From Batillaria attramentaria (lineage: Eukaryota > Mollusca > Gastropoda > Batillariidae), in the NCBI GenBank assembly GCA_018292915.2, contig JACVVK020000033.1, positions 326,501 through 390,500 of the forward strand: a DNA stretch of 64,000 nucleotides, given 5' to 3'. A model generated the notes under the pieces. The model saw only the letters and a list, made by a program, of their open reading frames with translations, was not told the DNA's origin and searched no databases. Shown here piece after piece: positions 45,148 through 56,949 of this stretch (position 1 is the stretch's first letter; the number at the start of each line of letters is the position of its first letter). A program made the position numbers and the translations under genes.

Positions 45148-46423
45148 CAAAGTAATGCACAAACGCTGCAATACCAACATACTTTTGCAAAAACGTTGCT
45201 TTGAATGTTCCAAAGATGGGATGGTCTTTGAGGTGGTTACACAGAAAATGACAAACTCGGGCTCCAGTATAGCGAAAATTTGGCTCAAACACACTCTGCA
45301 ACAAAAATGAAACAATGCTGAACAAACGCACAATGAAATGACAAGCAGGGGAAAGGGGAAAAGGGGATTTTCCCGCATTCTGAGGAGACAACAAACAAAT
45401 GGCATAAATTTATATTCATTTTCATACAGTCTAAGAAACTTTTCAGGAAACCATCTAACACAATGCCATCACTCTCATCCAAACATATATAGGACTTTGC
45501 CCCAGCCCAGTTCAGCATCATTCTCAAGACTGGTTGTTGCAAGCAAACCAAACACACACTGATCATTTCTCTCCTGCTGGTAAAAAAAAAGTCACCGGCC
45601 TCACTGAGTGTTATCATCATTGGCTCATGGTCACCATGATACGGTGACCATGCCAATGAATGACGTGAGAGTGTGCGTGTTACGTGTGGAGATATGTCTG
45701 GAGAGCCTGTCGTCTTATCGAGGCTGACGATGACACACAGGCGAACACTCCTCACATAGCGAGTTCTTGTCGACTGAGTACGGTCTCTTTCACTCACAGT
45801 TCTCTAAAGACTCGTGAGCGCGTAGAAAAGTTATAACCATCTGGAGTTTACAGCACTTCTCTGGTGTTACACAGCACTTTCAAGCTTCGCACATACAAGC
45901 TTCTCTCGTGCACACACACACACACAAACATCTCAGGGTCATATACAGCCACAGCATTCTAGCACCTTCTGAACCACTATTATAAAAGAACCAATCAAAA
46001 ATCAGAATGTGAATCACCTTATTACTATTTTAAAACTTAAGAAGAATCCAGAATAATCGAGTACCTGCCTGCCAACTCTAGGCGCGCTGTATCACACCTT
46101 CTTATCGTAAACAAGTCATAACGAAGCGATTTGCACGAAAATTTCGAGCGACTCAGCCCTTGACCCTAAATGCGAGCCGCTGCCCGAGGCAAGAATTAGC
46201 TACAGTCAAAACAAGGTCACCACTTCTCGAATATTCGTGATAACAAAAGAAACTTCCGGATCACGGGAAACAGATTTACAATACAATATGAACTAAACAC
46301 AGCAACCTCTCTGTCTCACTCAATCTTCAAAAGAACAATACAGCTGTTACCTATCATCATACAAACAAAAGACACAGCCATGCCCGTAACAGTGCGAGAG
46401 AATAGCGAACGGATGAGCGAGTG

Positions 46424-46495
<72 letters not shown>

Positions 46496-49400
46496 TTCTA
46501 CAAGGGAATAAAAACACGCATTCCGCTTGCAGGTCTCCTGACTGGTAACCTGCATGTTGTTCGTCGTGTTCGGTTCCTGCATAGTGTGCGTGGATGGTTC
46601 GTCTGATTTCATGGTTGCTTTACACCATCTCAACGGCCATACACCACATCCTGACAGTAGCAACACATAATCGGCTTGTAGGCAACCACCGGAGACGACT
46701 GCATGAGGACCATTAACTCACTGACATCACCCACGCTCAACCATACTGGACTTGACCCAAGCCTGACTAAAAAAGCAAGCACAACCCAACACACACTATT
46801 TCTCGCCTGCTGGTACAAAACGTCAACAAACTGGCCGAGGACCACAGGGGTGCAAGTGGGAAAGGCTTCTCAATCCGGAAAACCACTCTGAAGCGGTTAA
46901 CCCAATCCAGACAAGTGGGGGTGCAAGTGGCATCTTTAATCTCGGAACTGTCAGTATAGCCTCAAATGCTTTGCAGTAAAAAGACGGTTCTTCATCAAGG
47001 CAGAGCACTCAAGCTTTCAATACATGCTATGCTGTAAGTATGGCATTACAAGTACTCTCGGCAGTCGCCACATAATGTGGAGCCTGTTGTTTGCTGATTT
47101 TGCCAAACTGGAAAATGTAATTTTCGGAAGTTCTCATTCCTGAAATCCAGAGTTTTCTGGAAAACTGGCACCCTTGAGCACAAAATGTCTACAATCTGGC
47201 TGTGGACCACCTTCTGACCTAACTCACTGACATAGCTCAAAGCCCAAACACACTGGACTTCGCCCAATCCCAACTTCATACCTTTCTCAGACTAACTGAC
47301 AAGTGCAAGCAAACCCAACAAACACAGATCATGTCTCACCTGCTGGTACAAAATGTCGACAACCTGGCTGAGGACCTCCGGAGTCCCCGCCTGCTGGAGC
47401 TTTTCACACAACGGGCGGAGGTATTCCGGAATGTTTCCAGGCTGTGTCATAAGAATCTGCATGGTCTTCTGGAACTCGAGGAGCAGGTAGTTGGTCAGGT
47501 CCTCTGCACCCCCGACGCGCATCTGACCGAACGCCTCCACAAAGCCCTCGGCTTGATGCGGTGGGTGAGCCTTGTACAAAAATGGAAAGAGAAGGTTAAA
47601 TCTGACAGACTCAGTTCGAAACAAAGCCTGCTCTAAAATTTAAGCACAATGATCTGCATTTGGTTGAGAGGTAAACAACTGGACAGACACGCAAAAGATC
47701 ATTTTTACGCAGCGCCATGACAAATCTTGAAATGGCGACTAAGTGTAAGCAGATGTAAATGCAAAGTCGAACAAACTCAGACAAAATCCAGACTGTTACT
47801 ATTATAAGTAAATCAAGTACATAAACCGCTCATTCAGATCAACTACGGTAAACGATCTCCTAAAGCCATTGTCAATGAAATCCAAGACAAACATATATCA
47901 AGTGATAAATGTTCATTTGCTAATGCAGAATCAAACGCTGTTAGTTTACCCACCCAAGATTTAAGCCTCCCCAAAAAAGTGATAGAAAAAAAAACTTTAC
48001 GGGTGCGCTTAAGGAAAACACATATTAATCTGTCATTGAAAAATCCTATTCTATCATTCAGAGATTTTACTTTACGCTTGAAAAGAAAGAATGAAAAGAA
48101 TCACGAAAATAAAATTTGGACACTAACAATAACACAGCGTATCATTATTTATATTAGCCACTGTATACAATGAATGAGATCCTGACAATAAATGCACCTA
48201 AAAATAGATCTTATCATATATATGTAAATGTTTAAATATATTAAGTATACATGTATATAGATTAGAGAGCATAGCAAGAGAAAAATGATGATTCATTCTG
48301 AAAATAATTTAAGCTGGGTAGGTAAACAACAAAGTTTTTTGTTTTTGTTTTTAAATGCAAAGAAGTTGGTGTGAAAAATTAGGGCATTGATTAGTAAAGT
48401 GCACAGCAATTTAAAAAAAAGTGTGGAAAGTGTTTCTAATGCAACAAATTCATGGCACATCTCAAACTACCTGGTAGCACAAAATTACTTCAGATCCAGG
48501 TACTTTTTTTTCTCTCTCTCTCTCTGTCAAATGTGTCGGAAGTACACCCCTCTTTAAAACTGTGTTTTATGACTATGATCCCCCCCCCACCCCCAACTGG
48601 CACCCTACTTTTCCATGCTTTTAAAACACACAGAACCCATAATGAAAGAAAGAAAAAAAAATGTGTAAGCACTAACACACATCCTCAATGCAAAAATCCC
48701 CTAAATTCCCCACATCCCAAAATATCCCCCTTCCCCATCAGCTGCACAAACTTAAAACAAAACTAGGTGCACACTTGCATGAATTAGTACCGGTTCCTGG
48801 CCTCAGTTTTCCCAGATGTTCATTAAATCATGGTAACATGAGAGATCCAGGCTGAAAGTACGCTGACCCCTGCCATGCACACAGTCTACAGGCTCAAGCA
48901 TTGCATGGGGTCTGCTGATTGTGAAAACAATAAAAACGAAAAGAAGAAACCCTATCTGTAATTACAAAGTCTCTACACCCCCCCCCCCCCCCCAAAAAAA
49001 AAAAAACAACAACCCTCAACCACCCCAACATGCATTTCACAGCTGGTAGAACAGCGAAGAGAAAGGACATTAGAGACTGCGGAGCTAATGCGTCCTTATG
49101 CAGGAAAGGTAGTCACTGCTGTACTTTGTAAGATGCTTTGATAATTAAATCATCGAAGCAAGTGTTTTTGCACCATCCATAATCAAGCTCAGCGAGAGGC
49201 CACTTGAAAGCACGTCTCCAGCATACATGTACATGTCGATATTGTTTGTAATTTACGTATCACGCAGTCTCTCCTCTCTGTCATGGTCCACCACAACATC
49301 ACTTTCTAAGCTTACATTTAAATTAATAAATAAGACTGAGCAAACAGCCAAGGCTCAAAGTAGATCCTTCAGGGAAAGATGCACAGGATGTGAGGACCAG

Positions 49401-51019
49401 AATACTTGTACACTACAGGAACTGATGTTGTAGATAATATAATGCAGAAGTAGGGCTCCCAAAGAGAGAAAGACGATGTTTTGCAGCAAATGGACAGCAA
49501 ATGGAACAATGCCTGTAACAATTCCAGTAAAATATGAACACTGGACAAAAAGTAAAGAGAATTTGCGGTGATTCAACGTTTTTAGCTCAGTCCACTGTTT
49601 CTTCTTTTCTCTCCAAAGTTTAGCAATTTCAAGGGTGTTTAGGAGCTCTGAGATGTTAAAACTTTCACCGCTTAACAAGAACCCAGTAAGAGCTTTCACC
49701 ACTTGTGCTGCAAAGTTGACCGTTAGCAATTCACTACTCATGCAAGTGGGTATACTCCAGCACCATCTGCAAGATGCTGGTGGTGTTGCTGGCAGGTATA
49801 CACACGCACACACACCAGAAAGAAGCCACTATCCAAACGCTATGGGCAAAGCCCTGGTGGAGCACCGTTAAGAAAAAAAGAGGATGCTGCTGTGGGTAAA
49901 ACCAAGACTAAACACCAACACACGCAAGCCCAAGACAGGTTTGGCAGAGTACACCGATGCCACTACAAAAGCTGGCTGTATGATGACGATGATGATGCCA
50001 CCACACAGATCTACCTGTGGTTGTGGAGGTGGGCAGGAATCCGGGGGGAATAAGCCACTCCGTGGAACAAAACCGCCACTTGGAACAAACTCAGGAGCAC
50101 TCGGCGAAAGCAGCATTGCCTGCTCGAAAAGCCAAAAACAAATAACCAAATGCAAAGTCCACAAATCTGCAACAGGAAAGGAAGGCTTCCATCTAGCACA
50201 CTACTTCAGGCCACTTAGAAGATATATATATCTCATCACAGACGTTGGTGTCTTTTGCCTTTGTGTGTTTTTTTTAGTTTAGAAAAAAAGAACGAACCCA
50301 ACTATGTTATATTGCAGTACTGGCTGATTAGTGTGCACAAAAAATAAAAATTCAACCCTGGTCTTGCTGAATTAATTTGTCTTACACTGAAAAATCCATA
50401 GAGGTAAACCAGAATGTTCCGTTCTCAGCATCACCAGAGTTAAAATAGCAATCGGTCTAATACTTGAACAGGTTTATTAAATCTGCTGCTTATGTGCTTT
50501 TTTCAACAAAGCTGTGTGAATGAACTTGTGTTCAAACCTCTCTCATGTACCTACATAGTACATATATGAGTACTGGTACCCCTGGTTCACATGATTTGCA
50601 TAGTAAGACTGATACTGCAACAGGAAAGTATAAACATGTATAATTATGCAACACTAATATATCTGATCATCAGCAGAGGGCAAATGACTAATGGCAGATA
50701 AAATGACTCAATGCAATTACACGAAAAGTTTTGAAGCAAAATGCATAGTGACATACTAACGCTGATGATACAGGCACAGCAATATTGAAGCCTGAGAACT
50801 GAGAAAGCACAAATACTGAATTTTCTGATCAAAGTTCATGTAACTGACTATACTAACTGTAACAAATCAACTGTTGCTGTTGTGTGCATTTTTGAATCTG
50901 CCATAACTGTGACCACATGACTCTCCCCCCCCCCTCCCCCCCCCCTTCCCCCCAAAATAATCAGTTACACAGAGCAGGTTTTGAGTCTGCGGGTACAATG
51001 TGAGTACATGTACTAAGCA

Positions 51020-51067
<48 letters not shown>

Positions 51068-52397
51068 GAGCAAACAATTAGCTTGACAGCAGACTCAAGA
51101 CTCAGAGGCTAAGATTGTAAGCAACACTGTGAAACCGATGCAAGCTGGTGAAAAACAGACAATAAGAAAAGCTCTGCTGAAGAAAAGCTGTCAAGAAAGC
51201 ACTTTACTGGTCTGAGGACTGTGTCAATACTGCACCCAGAAAGAAACCAATGAGCCGCAAGCGGTTTCTTACTACCAGCTTTCAAAACGACTACTGTACC
51301 TGCTCTTTTTCAACAGACTGACTTCTTTCCTCTGGTCCTGTCTCATCTACAGTCTTGCAAAAATGAACAACCCGGATAAAAATACTGGCAGATTTTTTTT
51401 TTACAGTAACAACACTTGCAGTCATTTATATCAGTTACTATCATCTTTATAAACATTTGGAAGAAAAAACTTGTCTTCACAAAACGCTGCCAAAACAAAA
51501 TTAAATTTTGTGATTACAGCTATGAAAACAAACAGCTGTCAACTTCCAAAAGTTCACCAAATATACGTACATATAAGTATACTGATACACATAGGAAACG
51601 TGTGTACTGTACCTGCAAAGACCCAGCCTGTGTGGAATAGCCTTTCGGCACAAACTCTGGGGCATTCACAGACAGGTTACTTGTCTTGGGTGCTGGCTTG
51701 GCATTTGATGCTGTTGGTAAAACATAATTTAAGAAAATGATTCAATTCAATTCAATTCAAAAAGTGATTATCCCAGTGTGGGCAATGTGTTCCTTACTTT
51801 CCATTACGTCGCCTGACAGCTACTAGGTTGTGGCCCTCAGGGTAATCTATGCATTCTAATGAAATATGGAGTACATAAAACAGAATTCTACTTTTTAGTT
51901 TGGTACACGGCGTTTAACAGGTGTTCGTAAACACAAACAGTACATTGACAAAATTTCGCCATCATAACACAAAGCTTTCTCACAGTTCTTTTCACCTGCA
52001 ATCATGACGGAGCCGACATCAACATGAAAAGTTTCTGCTGTTTGTTTGCATGTGCACGTGTCGCCAGCTAACGCGCGAGTGAACTGCTTACGTGAACTCC
52101 GTCTCAGCTGTTGTCGCATACCAACGATTTCAGGCAACAACTGTTCAGCTAGTTCGCTAGTGCGAGTTTTGTGAATTGTCAAAAATGACAAACAATGTTT
52201 GATCTGGCCCTTACAATCTTCTGATCGGCTCCGTGTCACGAAAAATAGCAAACAATGACTGACAAACCTCGCGGGGCGCCGCTTAGCAGACGGGCTTCTG
52301 TTTCTGCATGAGGCCGTCTTGGCCTAGAATACGATTCCTCACCCCCAGGATTGGACTGCATTCCCTGCCTTTGGCCGTTTGGTTGATTATGAGACAT
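40405..52397 (-). CDS. PAIP1: PAIP1, poly(A)-binding-protein-interacting protein 1, 12 exons
   Basis: PAIP1 is a cytoplasmic translation factor: PAM motifs bind PABP and an MIF4G-like domain binds eIF4A/eIF3. Exons in transcript order: 52397-52268, 51710-51613, 50119-50015, 47570-47340, 45295-45183, 44725-44614, 44302-44180, 43742-43630, 43081-42961, 41697-41527, 41059-40947, 40531-40405. All phases fit and give 518 residues (human 479). The N-terminus is Gln/Pro/Arg-rich, followed by PAM2 (LSVNAPEFVPKGY) and a second PAM2-like motif (LSPSAPEFVPSGG) on the next exon. The MIF4G-like domain spans the exons from 47570 to 42961 (SQVVDILYQQ, GARVCHFLCNHLK, LTLFMGELFLNV, REENWGQ). The C-terminus is acidic, with AEKAYEDFLN matching the PAM1 region. 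A 33-base optional exon at 49788-49756 is possible. Confidence 0.93.
41120..41335 (+). repeat. Dispersed repeat, copy 2 (first near 11636)
   Basis: Contains 'ttttcaaaacgtcc', 'ggcggacatacatcc', 'ttttctgtgcg', 'tggacaatattcaagacaaa' and 'agttcccacag' in the same order as the copy in the CC2D1 gene. Confidence 0.6.
41895..42060 (+). repeat. Degenerate tRNA-like/SINE fragment
   Basis: 'gtcgctcaatcagttgagcg' resembles an A-box region and 'aggtcccaggtttaaag' a decayed B-box, followed by 'tgtacaggccttttct' like the bodies of the family 1 SINEs. Weak. Confidence 0.35.
42358..42810 (+). repeat. tRNA-derived SINE, family 2, second copy
   Basis: Closely matches 21418-21925 along its length: 'tagtgtagtggttagc' head, 'ggttcaaatcccagc', 'acctaggtcggctcctaccc', 'gggaggctgttgccacacag', ending in an A run at about 42797-42809. 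It is antisense to PAIP1 in an intron. Between the two copies the body differs by several indels. Confidence 0.85.
43371..43437. repeat. Compound poly(T)-poly(G) tract
   Basis: T-rich run ending in about 20 T, then about 17 G. The mirror form (C run then A run) occurs at 48978-49006, and a related C-rich then A-rich stretch at 43909-43945. Confidence 0.9.
44124..44160. repeat. (CA)n microsatellite
   Basis: CA run preceded by a CT run, in a PAIP1 intron. Confidence 0.95.
45085..45144. repeat. (CA)n microsatellite
   Basis: About 30 CA repeats, 40 bases downstream (transcript sense) of the PAIP1 exon ending at 45183. Confidence 0.95.
45500..47290 (-). pseudogene. Decayed partial copies of the PAIP1 exon 4 end and its donor
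   Basis: The intron following exon 47570-47340 holds three diverged copies of the end of that exon plus the start of the intron. The best is at about 46800-46855 (VVLGQFVDVLYQQ against EVLSQVVDILYQQ in the exon), with the donor changed from GT to GC. Others lie at about 47165-47215 (SQIVDIL) and 45525-45640. Shared intron words such as 'gcaagca', 'cccaaca' and 'ctcactgacat' repeat in order, so exon and intron sequence were duplicated together. Confidence 0.75.
46425..46494. repeat. (GT)n microsatellite
   Basis: About 35 uninterrupted GT repeats in the PAIP1 intron that also holds the exon copies. Confidence 0.95.
47571..50014 (-). other. PAIP1 intron, 2.4 kb, mostly AT-rich
   Basis: Contains AT-rich sequence near 48000-48450, C/A homopolymers near 48978-49006, and a 152-codon minus-strand open frame at 49355-49813 with no recognisable motif. 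I see nothing in it that I would call a gene, apart from the possible microexon. Confidence 0.6.
49756..49788 (-). other. PAIP1: Possible extra in-frame PAIP1 microexon (33 nt)
   Basis: Minus-strand CAG acceptor, 11 in-frame codons (QHHQHLADGAG) and donor GTATAC, phase 0 on both sides, between the second PAM2 exon and the first MIF4G exon. The polypyrimidine tract is weak and the exon is not needed for the frame. Confidence 0.2.
50120..51612 (-). other. PAIP1 intron, 1.5 kb
   Basis: AT-rich intron between the two PAM2 exons. It has C-rich runs near 50926-50955 and a CA run at about 51032-51064. No gene seen. Confidence 0.6.
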
Positions 52398-53069
52398 GGA
52401 CTCTCGTACATGGGTTTAAAAACTAAAAGATTCGGCACGATCACATCAGTATTTGTCGCCAGATTGTCAAACACGAAAAATCTTTACCCCACTTTTACGT
52501 ACTAGGTCCGCAGTAAATGAAGTAATGCACGCCTCTTATATTTCTTGTGTATCCTCTCTGTTCATAATTTTGTTTGTTGTGCACGGTAGGCCTTCGTGTA
52601 TTTTTCGCTCGCTACAGCAGCTGTCTTTGTTTGTTCATGTATTTGTACTATTTCAACTTGCACTTATTCAGTTCTGCTCACTGGAAATTTTGTCATCGCC
52701 GACACCTATCTCCACCGCAGAAATAAGCCATCTGACACCCTAGCTGGGACTTCCCCGATCATTCATGGGTTACCTGAACTACTGACACCCCTAAAACGGT
52801 AAACAGATCTATCCCTGCCGTCTTGCTTGAGCAAAACTCAGACTTTTGGCTCTTGAAATCGGCTGCATGCATATTGTCTTTAGTATGAGAAAATCATAAA
52901 AAATAAAATGAAATCAGACTGCTCGTAAATTTTTATATTGCTGACATCTTACCACAGTTTTGTTTCAATCCAAGTATTATCTCTATCATCACACTACATC
53001 TTTAGCACTACTTTTTTCCTGCAAAAAGGAAACTTAAACTCTCAAGACTACCACACAAATCTCTCTCTC

Positions 53070-53074
53070 TCACA

Positions 53075-53114
<40 letters not shown>
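53070..53114. repeat. (CA)n microsatellite
   Basis: CA run with a single T interruption, preceded by CT repeats. Confidence 0.95.
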
Positions 53115-53119
<5 letters not shown>

Positions 53120-53262
53120 AAAATGTCCAAGATATATCCAACTGAGACTCAAGTTTACTCATCATTTGCTCACCAGACATGCTTGCTTATACATTGTAAT
53201 GCTTTGTCGAACACAATTATTGAACTGCAAACATACAGAGTGTGCACACATTTCTCTCTCTA

Positions 53263-53263
53263 C

Positions 53264-53314
<51 letters not shown>
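53263..53314. repeat. (CA)n microsatellite just after the BRIX1 stop
   Basis: About 26 CA repeats ending 14 bases from the BRIX1 stop codon. An expansion or rearrangement here could have affected the 3' end of the gene. Confidence 0.95.
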
Positions 53315-53317
<3 letters not shown>

Positions 53318-53327
53318 GGCACTGAGT

Positions 53328-56300
53328 TCATGCTTTTGTACTGAACACATCATCAAGGGGATCTGTCTTGTAAGAGACATCTGGTTTCTTGAGCTCTTGT
53401 GCTTTCTTGACAGCCACACGGTTCTTGTATTTCATGGAGACTGCTCTCCGGAGATTCCTGCGATGCTGGAGACAGAAGATTGGTGTTTTATTACATGTGA
53501 ACACAAACACACACACACACATGCACTCCCCAGAAAACCATTAACCCTGTCAAGTCTTGCTAATTACAGAATATCCCAGGCCACCTCTATGGCCTTTTCA
53601 CCATAAGACAAATGAATTCAGCAAGATCAGGGTTAAGATAGATTTCTACTAACTTCCAGGTGCACTTATGAACACAACAGTTCCAAAACATAAGTAATAT
53701 TCCACGAGGCATAGTAACCTTAGAATTGGCACCTGTAAAGTAAAAATACTGCATCTCACTTTGTCCAGGCAAAATGAATTCTGAAATACCTGATTGGGAG
53801 AGATATAGTGAGGATTCTGGTAGAGAGTGGGCCCTCCAAATGATCCTTCAAACATGCGGATCAGGTTGAGGACAAAGCGCGGACCTGCACGACAAGCAGA
53901 AGACAGTGACACACTTTCCTTTGTGTAGCAGTGCAGACTGGGGATTAAGAGAACTACCTCTGTTATTGTTAGCGACCCTTACCAATTTCAGCCAGAGAAC
54001 CATCTTCCTCAAGTATCTGGAAGTTGCGCACAAAAATGCGATGGTCGTGGATGCTGAAAGTCATCACCCTGTCAAAGAATGGCTGGCTTCTGGGGTGATG
54101 ATTAGGTGTGTTGAAAACCTGAAACACAAATTTATGCAATAACACCATCATTACAGGCCTGGCGATTTCCTGAATGAAGTCATGTTTCAGATTTGTTATT
54201 CCAAACAGCTAACAAAATTTGACTACAACCCTGTGTCACCCATTCTCTATACATGAAAAGTATCTTTATTTTAACTGAAGCAGGAACTAGTGGTGCTGTA
54301 CATACATGCTAGCAACATGCTAACCACCACTGTCCACTACCACAGCACTAAACTGACCTGGGTAAACAGTTCCTTCAGCAGCTTGTGATGTGGAGTATCA
54401 TCAAATGTCTGCAAATGAAATAAATGAAAATGACACTACATTCAAGACCCACAGAAAGAATGGAATATTAATTTCAGCGAAGACCCAAAGAAACGAAATA
54501 CACCTTAGCAAACAAGTCACACGGCAACAGAGTAAATTCCAACAGAGAATAGTCAAGTAGCAAAGTACATTACATGTATCTGCTGCATACATACCCAGTA
54601 CGCAGTAGAAAAAAACACTGAAGGAAAGCTAGATACTTTGAGAAACAAAATGCACTGAAGGAGATAGAACTGTAAAAAAGATGACACAGATTACCCACCT
54701 GGTCAAATGACAGGATAGGACGTGATCCTTTCAAACAATTGCCAGTCATTTTCAGCTCCAACATGGTATGAACTGCACAAGAGTAAAAATGTAATTTCAG
54801 TTCTACAAAGGTGTGTTCAAATTAACTCAAAACCGACTCACACATCTTTTCACTAGCAAGCCTTACATAAAGGAAACCTTCTGCTACACCAAGTGAAATC
54901 AGGAACACAACCTGCATTGCTCAACAACCTTACAAACAAGAAATGGCTGGACTACCTCTGTCAATAAATTTGTTATGCTTGCAACTACACAGTCACAACT
55001 TGGAGGACTTGTAACTAAATTTCCTTTTTCTTTTCTTTTTCAAGAAAAAAAAAATGCAAGTACACTTGGAACAGCTTTGCCAAAGGGACTTATGACAAGT
55101 AAGTGACTGACCATTTTCAACAAGAAACTTTGCTGAAGGTCCTCTGGGAACATTTGAGATCCTGAAATAAATGAATAGCACAGAATGAAAAACATGATTC
55201 CAATTTAAAGAGTGCAATATAAAGGGTATGACCATCTGACAAGGAGCAGTAACAATGGCAAAAACACCAGATAATTAAGTACACACATGCCAAATGCTTC
55301 GTATTACATGTACTAAATCATCCTGAAAATACATGTAATAATTACCATATCTCATTTTTACAGAGATTCTTAATACTGCACCTTTATTCCCGTAAAAGTG
55401 ATATATAACCTCAAACTTTTTTTCTTCTCGGTATCACAGCTCAAATGGTAAAAAAAAATGTCCACTTATTCACTTGAGAACACAAACACATAAAATGTAA
55501 TTTGAGGTTTGGAATAGAAATCTTTTGTCTGACTCTCACCACATGTAGAGGTCCTGTTTTTTCTTGCACTCAAAATAAATGCACTTAGTGCAATTTTTCA
55601 TCTCACAGATCTGCAAAACAGAACATAACAGGACAAAGAATTAGCCACAACTTCACATTGACACAAACAGAAAAAGGACAAAAAACAACCATCAAACTAA
55701 ATTTAAAAAACAACAACAAAAACGAAAACCAGCTGTACATTGGCTACAACAGTACTAAATTTTATACTACCACTTCTACCAGAGAACAAGCAATGCTTTG
55801 AAGGTGAGGGGTTGGGGTGGGATGGGGATTTATTTAAACAAAAGACGGTGTTTTAACCTTATTTGAAATTTAGTGAAAAAGCCAGCAAATGATTAAATAC
55901 AGAGTCAAACTGAACACTCTGAAAGAAAAGTTTGGTTGTCCATAAAGCAGAAGCAATTAAATAAGTCCTAACACTTTACAGGGGAGATTACAACAGGAAA
56001 CCTCATATTATAGTCATAATGCTTACCTCATTTATGACGAACAGTTTATCTTTACGATCCATCTTGGATTCTAAAGACAAAAGCAAAGCAAGTGGTTAAA
56101 GAAAAAAAATACAAACTTGTGTTCAGGAAACTGTAGCAAGTGTCTCTCTTTTAAGAATATTTTCTATGAAAACACAAAGCTTTTCTGGTGCTATGTGTAC
56201 TTGTGCTAGTCTTGGCAGTTTATCCCCTATCTTTTAAGTCTCAATCTTTAAGCACTTACAGCCCTAAAGCTGTGGATGTTAGTTTTCTTGGTTCATCTGT

Positions 56301-56949
56301 CTTGTTTGCATTCATGTGCTGCACACTTTTCTTTTTTACAGAACTTTACACAAACACTGTTGCACGTGTGAACACTACCAATGGTATGTTTACCTGCTTT
56401 TGAATGGGGCATCAGTCTCTTCAGGTCCTGCATAAGATGGCGTGACCTGAAGGCAATGCCACGAGAACTGAACACAAGCACCCTCTGCTTGTTTGTCCAT
56501 TTGGCCTGAAGAGACAGAGAAAAGTACACGTGTAGAAATACAATTACAGACATGTGCTATGTTTTTCTGATCGAAACTGCTTGCATCCTTGTTTATCTCA
56601 ATGTAACAAGTGGTTTTAACCTAGTTTAACTGAACTCTAGTTTGTATCATGGATTTTCTTCCTCTCAGTCACTCACAAAAACCACCTAAGACCTAGTGGA
56701 ATCCTGCAACTGACATACCAGTTGCCACACACCAAGTTACTGCTGGCAATGTGGCATTTTTGAGTGTGCCTCGTAGGCGTAATTTAAAGGAGCCAGGTGC
56801 GAGTGAATTCACAATATCATTACAAGAACATTAAAACTGTAAGGCGTTACCGGCTGTGCATTCTCCTTTTTTTCACCGTTGTCTAGTTTCTTCTTCTTTG
56901 CCTTTTGTTCAGTGCCTGTGCTCTCAAGCACGTGTTTACGTTTCGCCAT
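53328..56949 (-). CDS. BRIX1: BRIX1 (BRX1), ribosome biogenesis Brix-domain protein, 10 exons
   Basis: BRX1 is a nucleolar factor for early 60S subunit and 27S pre-rRNA maturation. Exons in transcript order: 56949-56851, 56505-56394, 56070-56027, 55610-55540, 55161-55112, 54772-54699, 54408-54358, 54118-53983, 53884-53790, 53465-53328. Phases all fit and give 289 residues. A Lys-rich N-terminal tail (AKKKKLDNGEKK) is followed by the Brix domain: RVLVFSSRGIAFRSRHLMQD, MDRKDKLFVINE, KCIYFECKKKQDLYMW, LELKMTGNCLKGSRPILSFD, PRFVLNLIRMFEGSFGGPTL and HYISPNQHRR. The ATG is the only one before the Lys-rich tail. Human BRIX1 is about 353 residues; the extra ~60 residue Lys/Arg-rich C-terminus is absent here because a TGA follows DPLDDVFSTKA. 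The next gene, PAIP1, lies about 0.9 kb downstream on the same strand. Confidence 0.95.

Larger units (their letters stand above)
52398..53327. other. Intergenic: PAIP1 upstream / BRIX1 downstream
   Basis: The roughly 300 bases next to the PAIP1 start should contain its promoter; no TATA box is obvious. CA runs lie at 53070-53114 and 53263-53314. No coding sequence matching the missing BRIX1 tail was found here, and no minus-strand AATAAA was noticed in this interval. Confidence 0.55.

Noticed and set aside
47331..47636. 101-codon plus-strand ORF
   Set aside because: Exact antisense shadow of the PAIP1 exon 47570-47340.
49355..49813. 152-codon minus-strand ORF in a PAIP1 intron
   Set aside because: No motif or family resemblance, no splice-compatible boundaries with PAIP1 apart from the possible microexon inside it, and AT-rich intron composition.
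53166..53606. 146-codon ORF rich in His/Thr, and other long ORFs over CA/GT runs (9184-9615, 12063-12440, 16266-16658, 45065-45405, 46316-46666)
   Set aside because: Dinucleotide repeats stay open in several frames; none shows a family motif, and several overlap real exons on the other strand.
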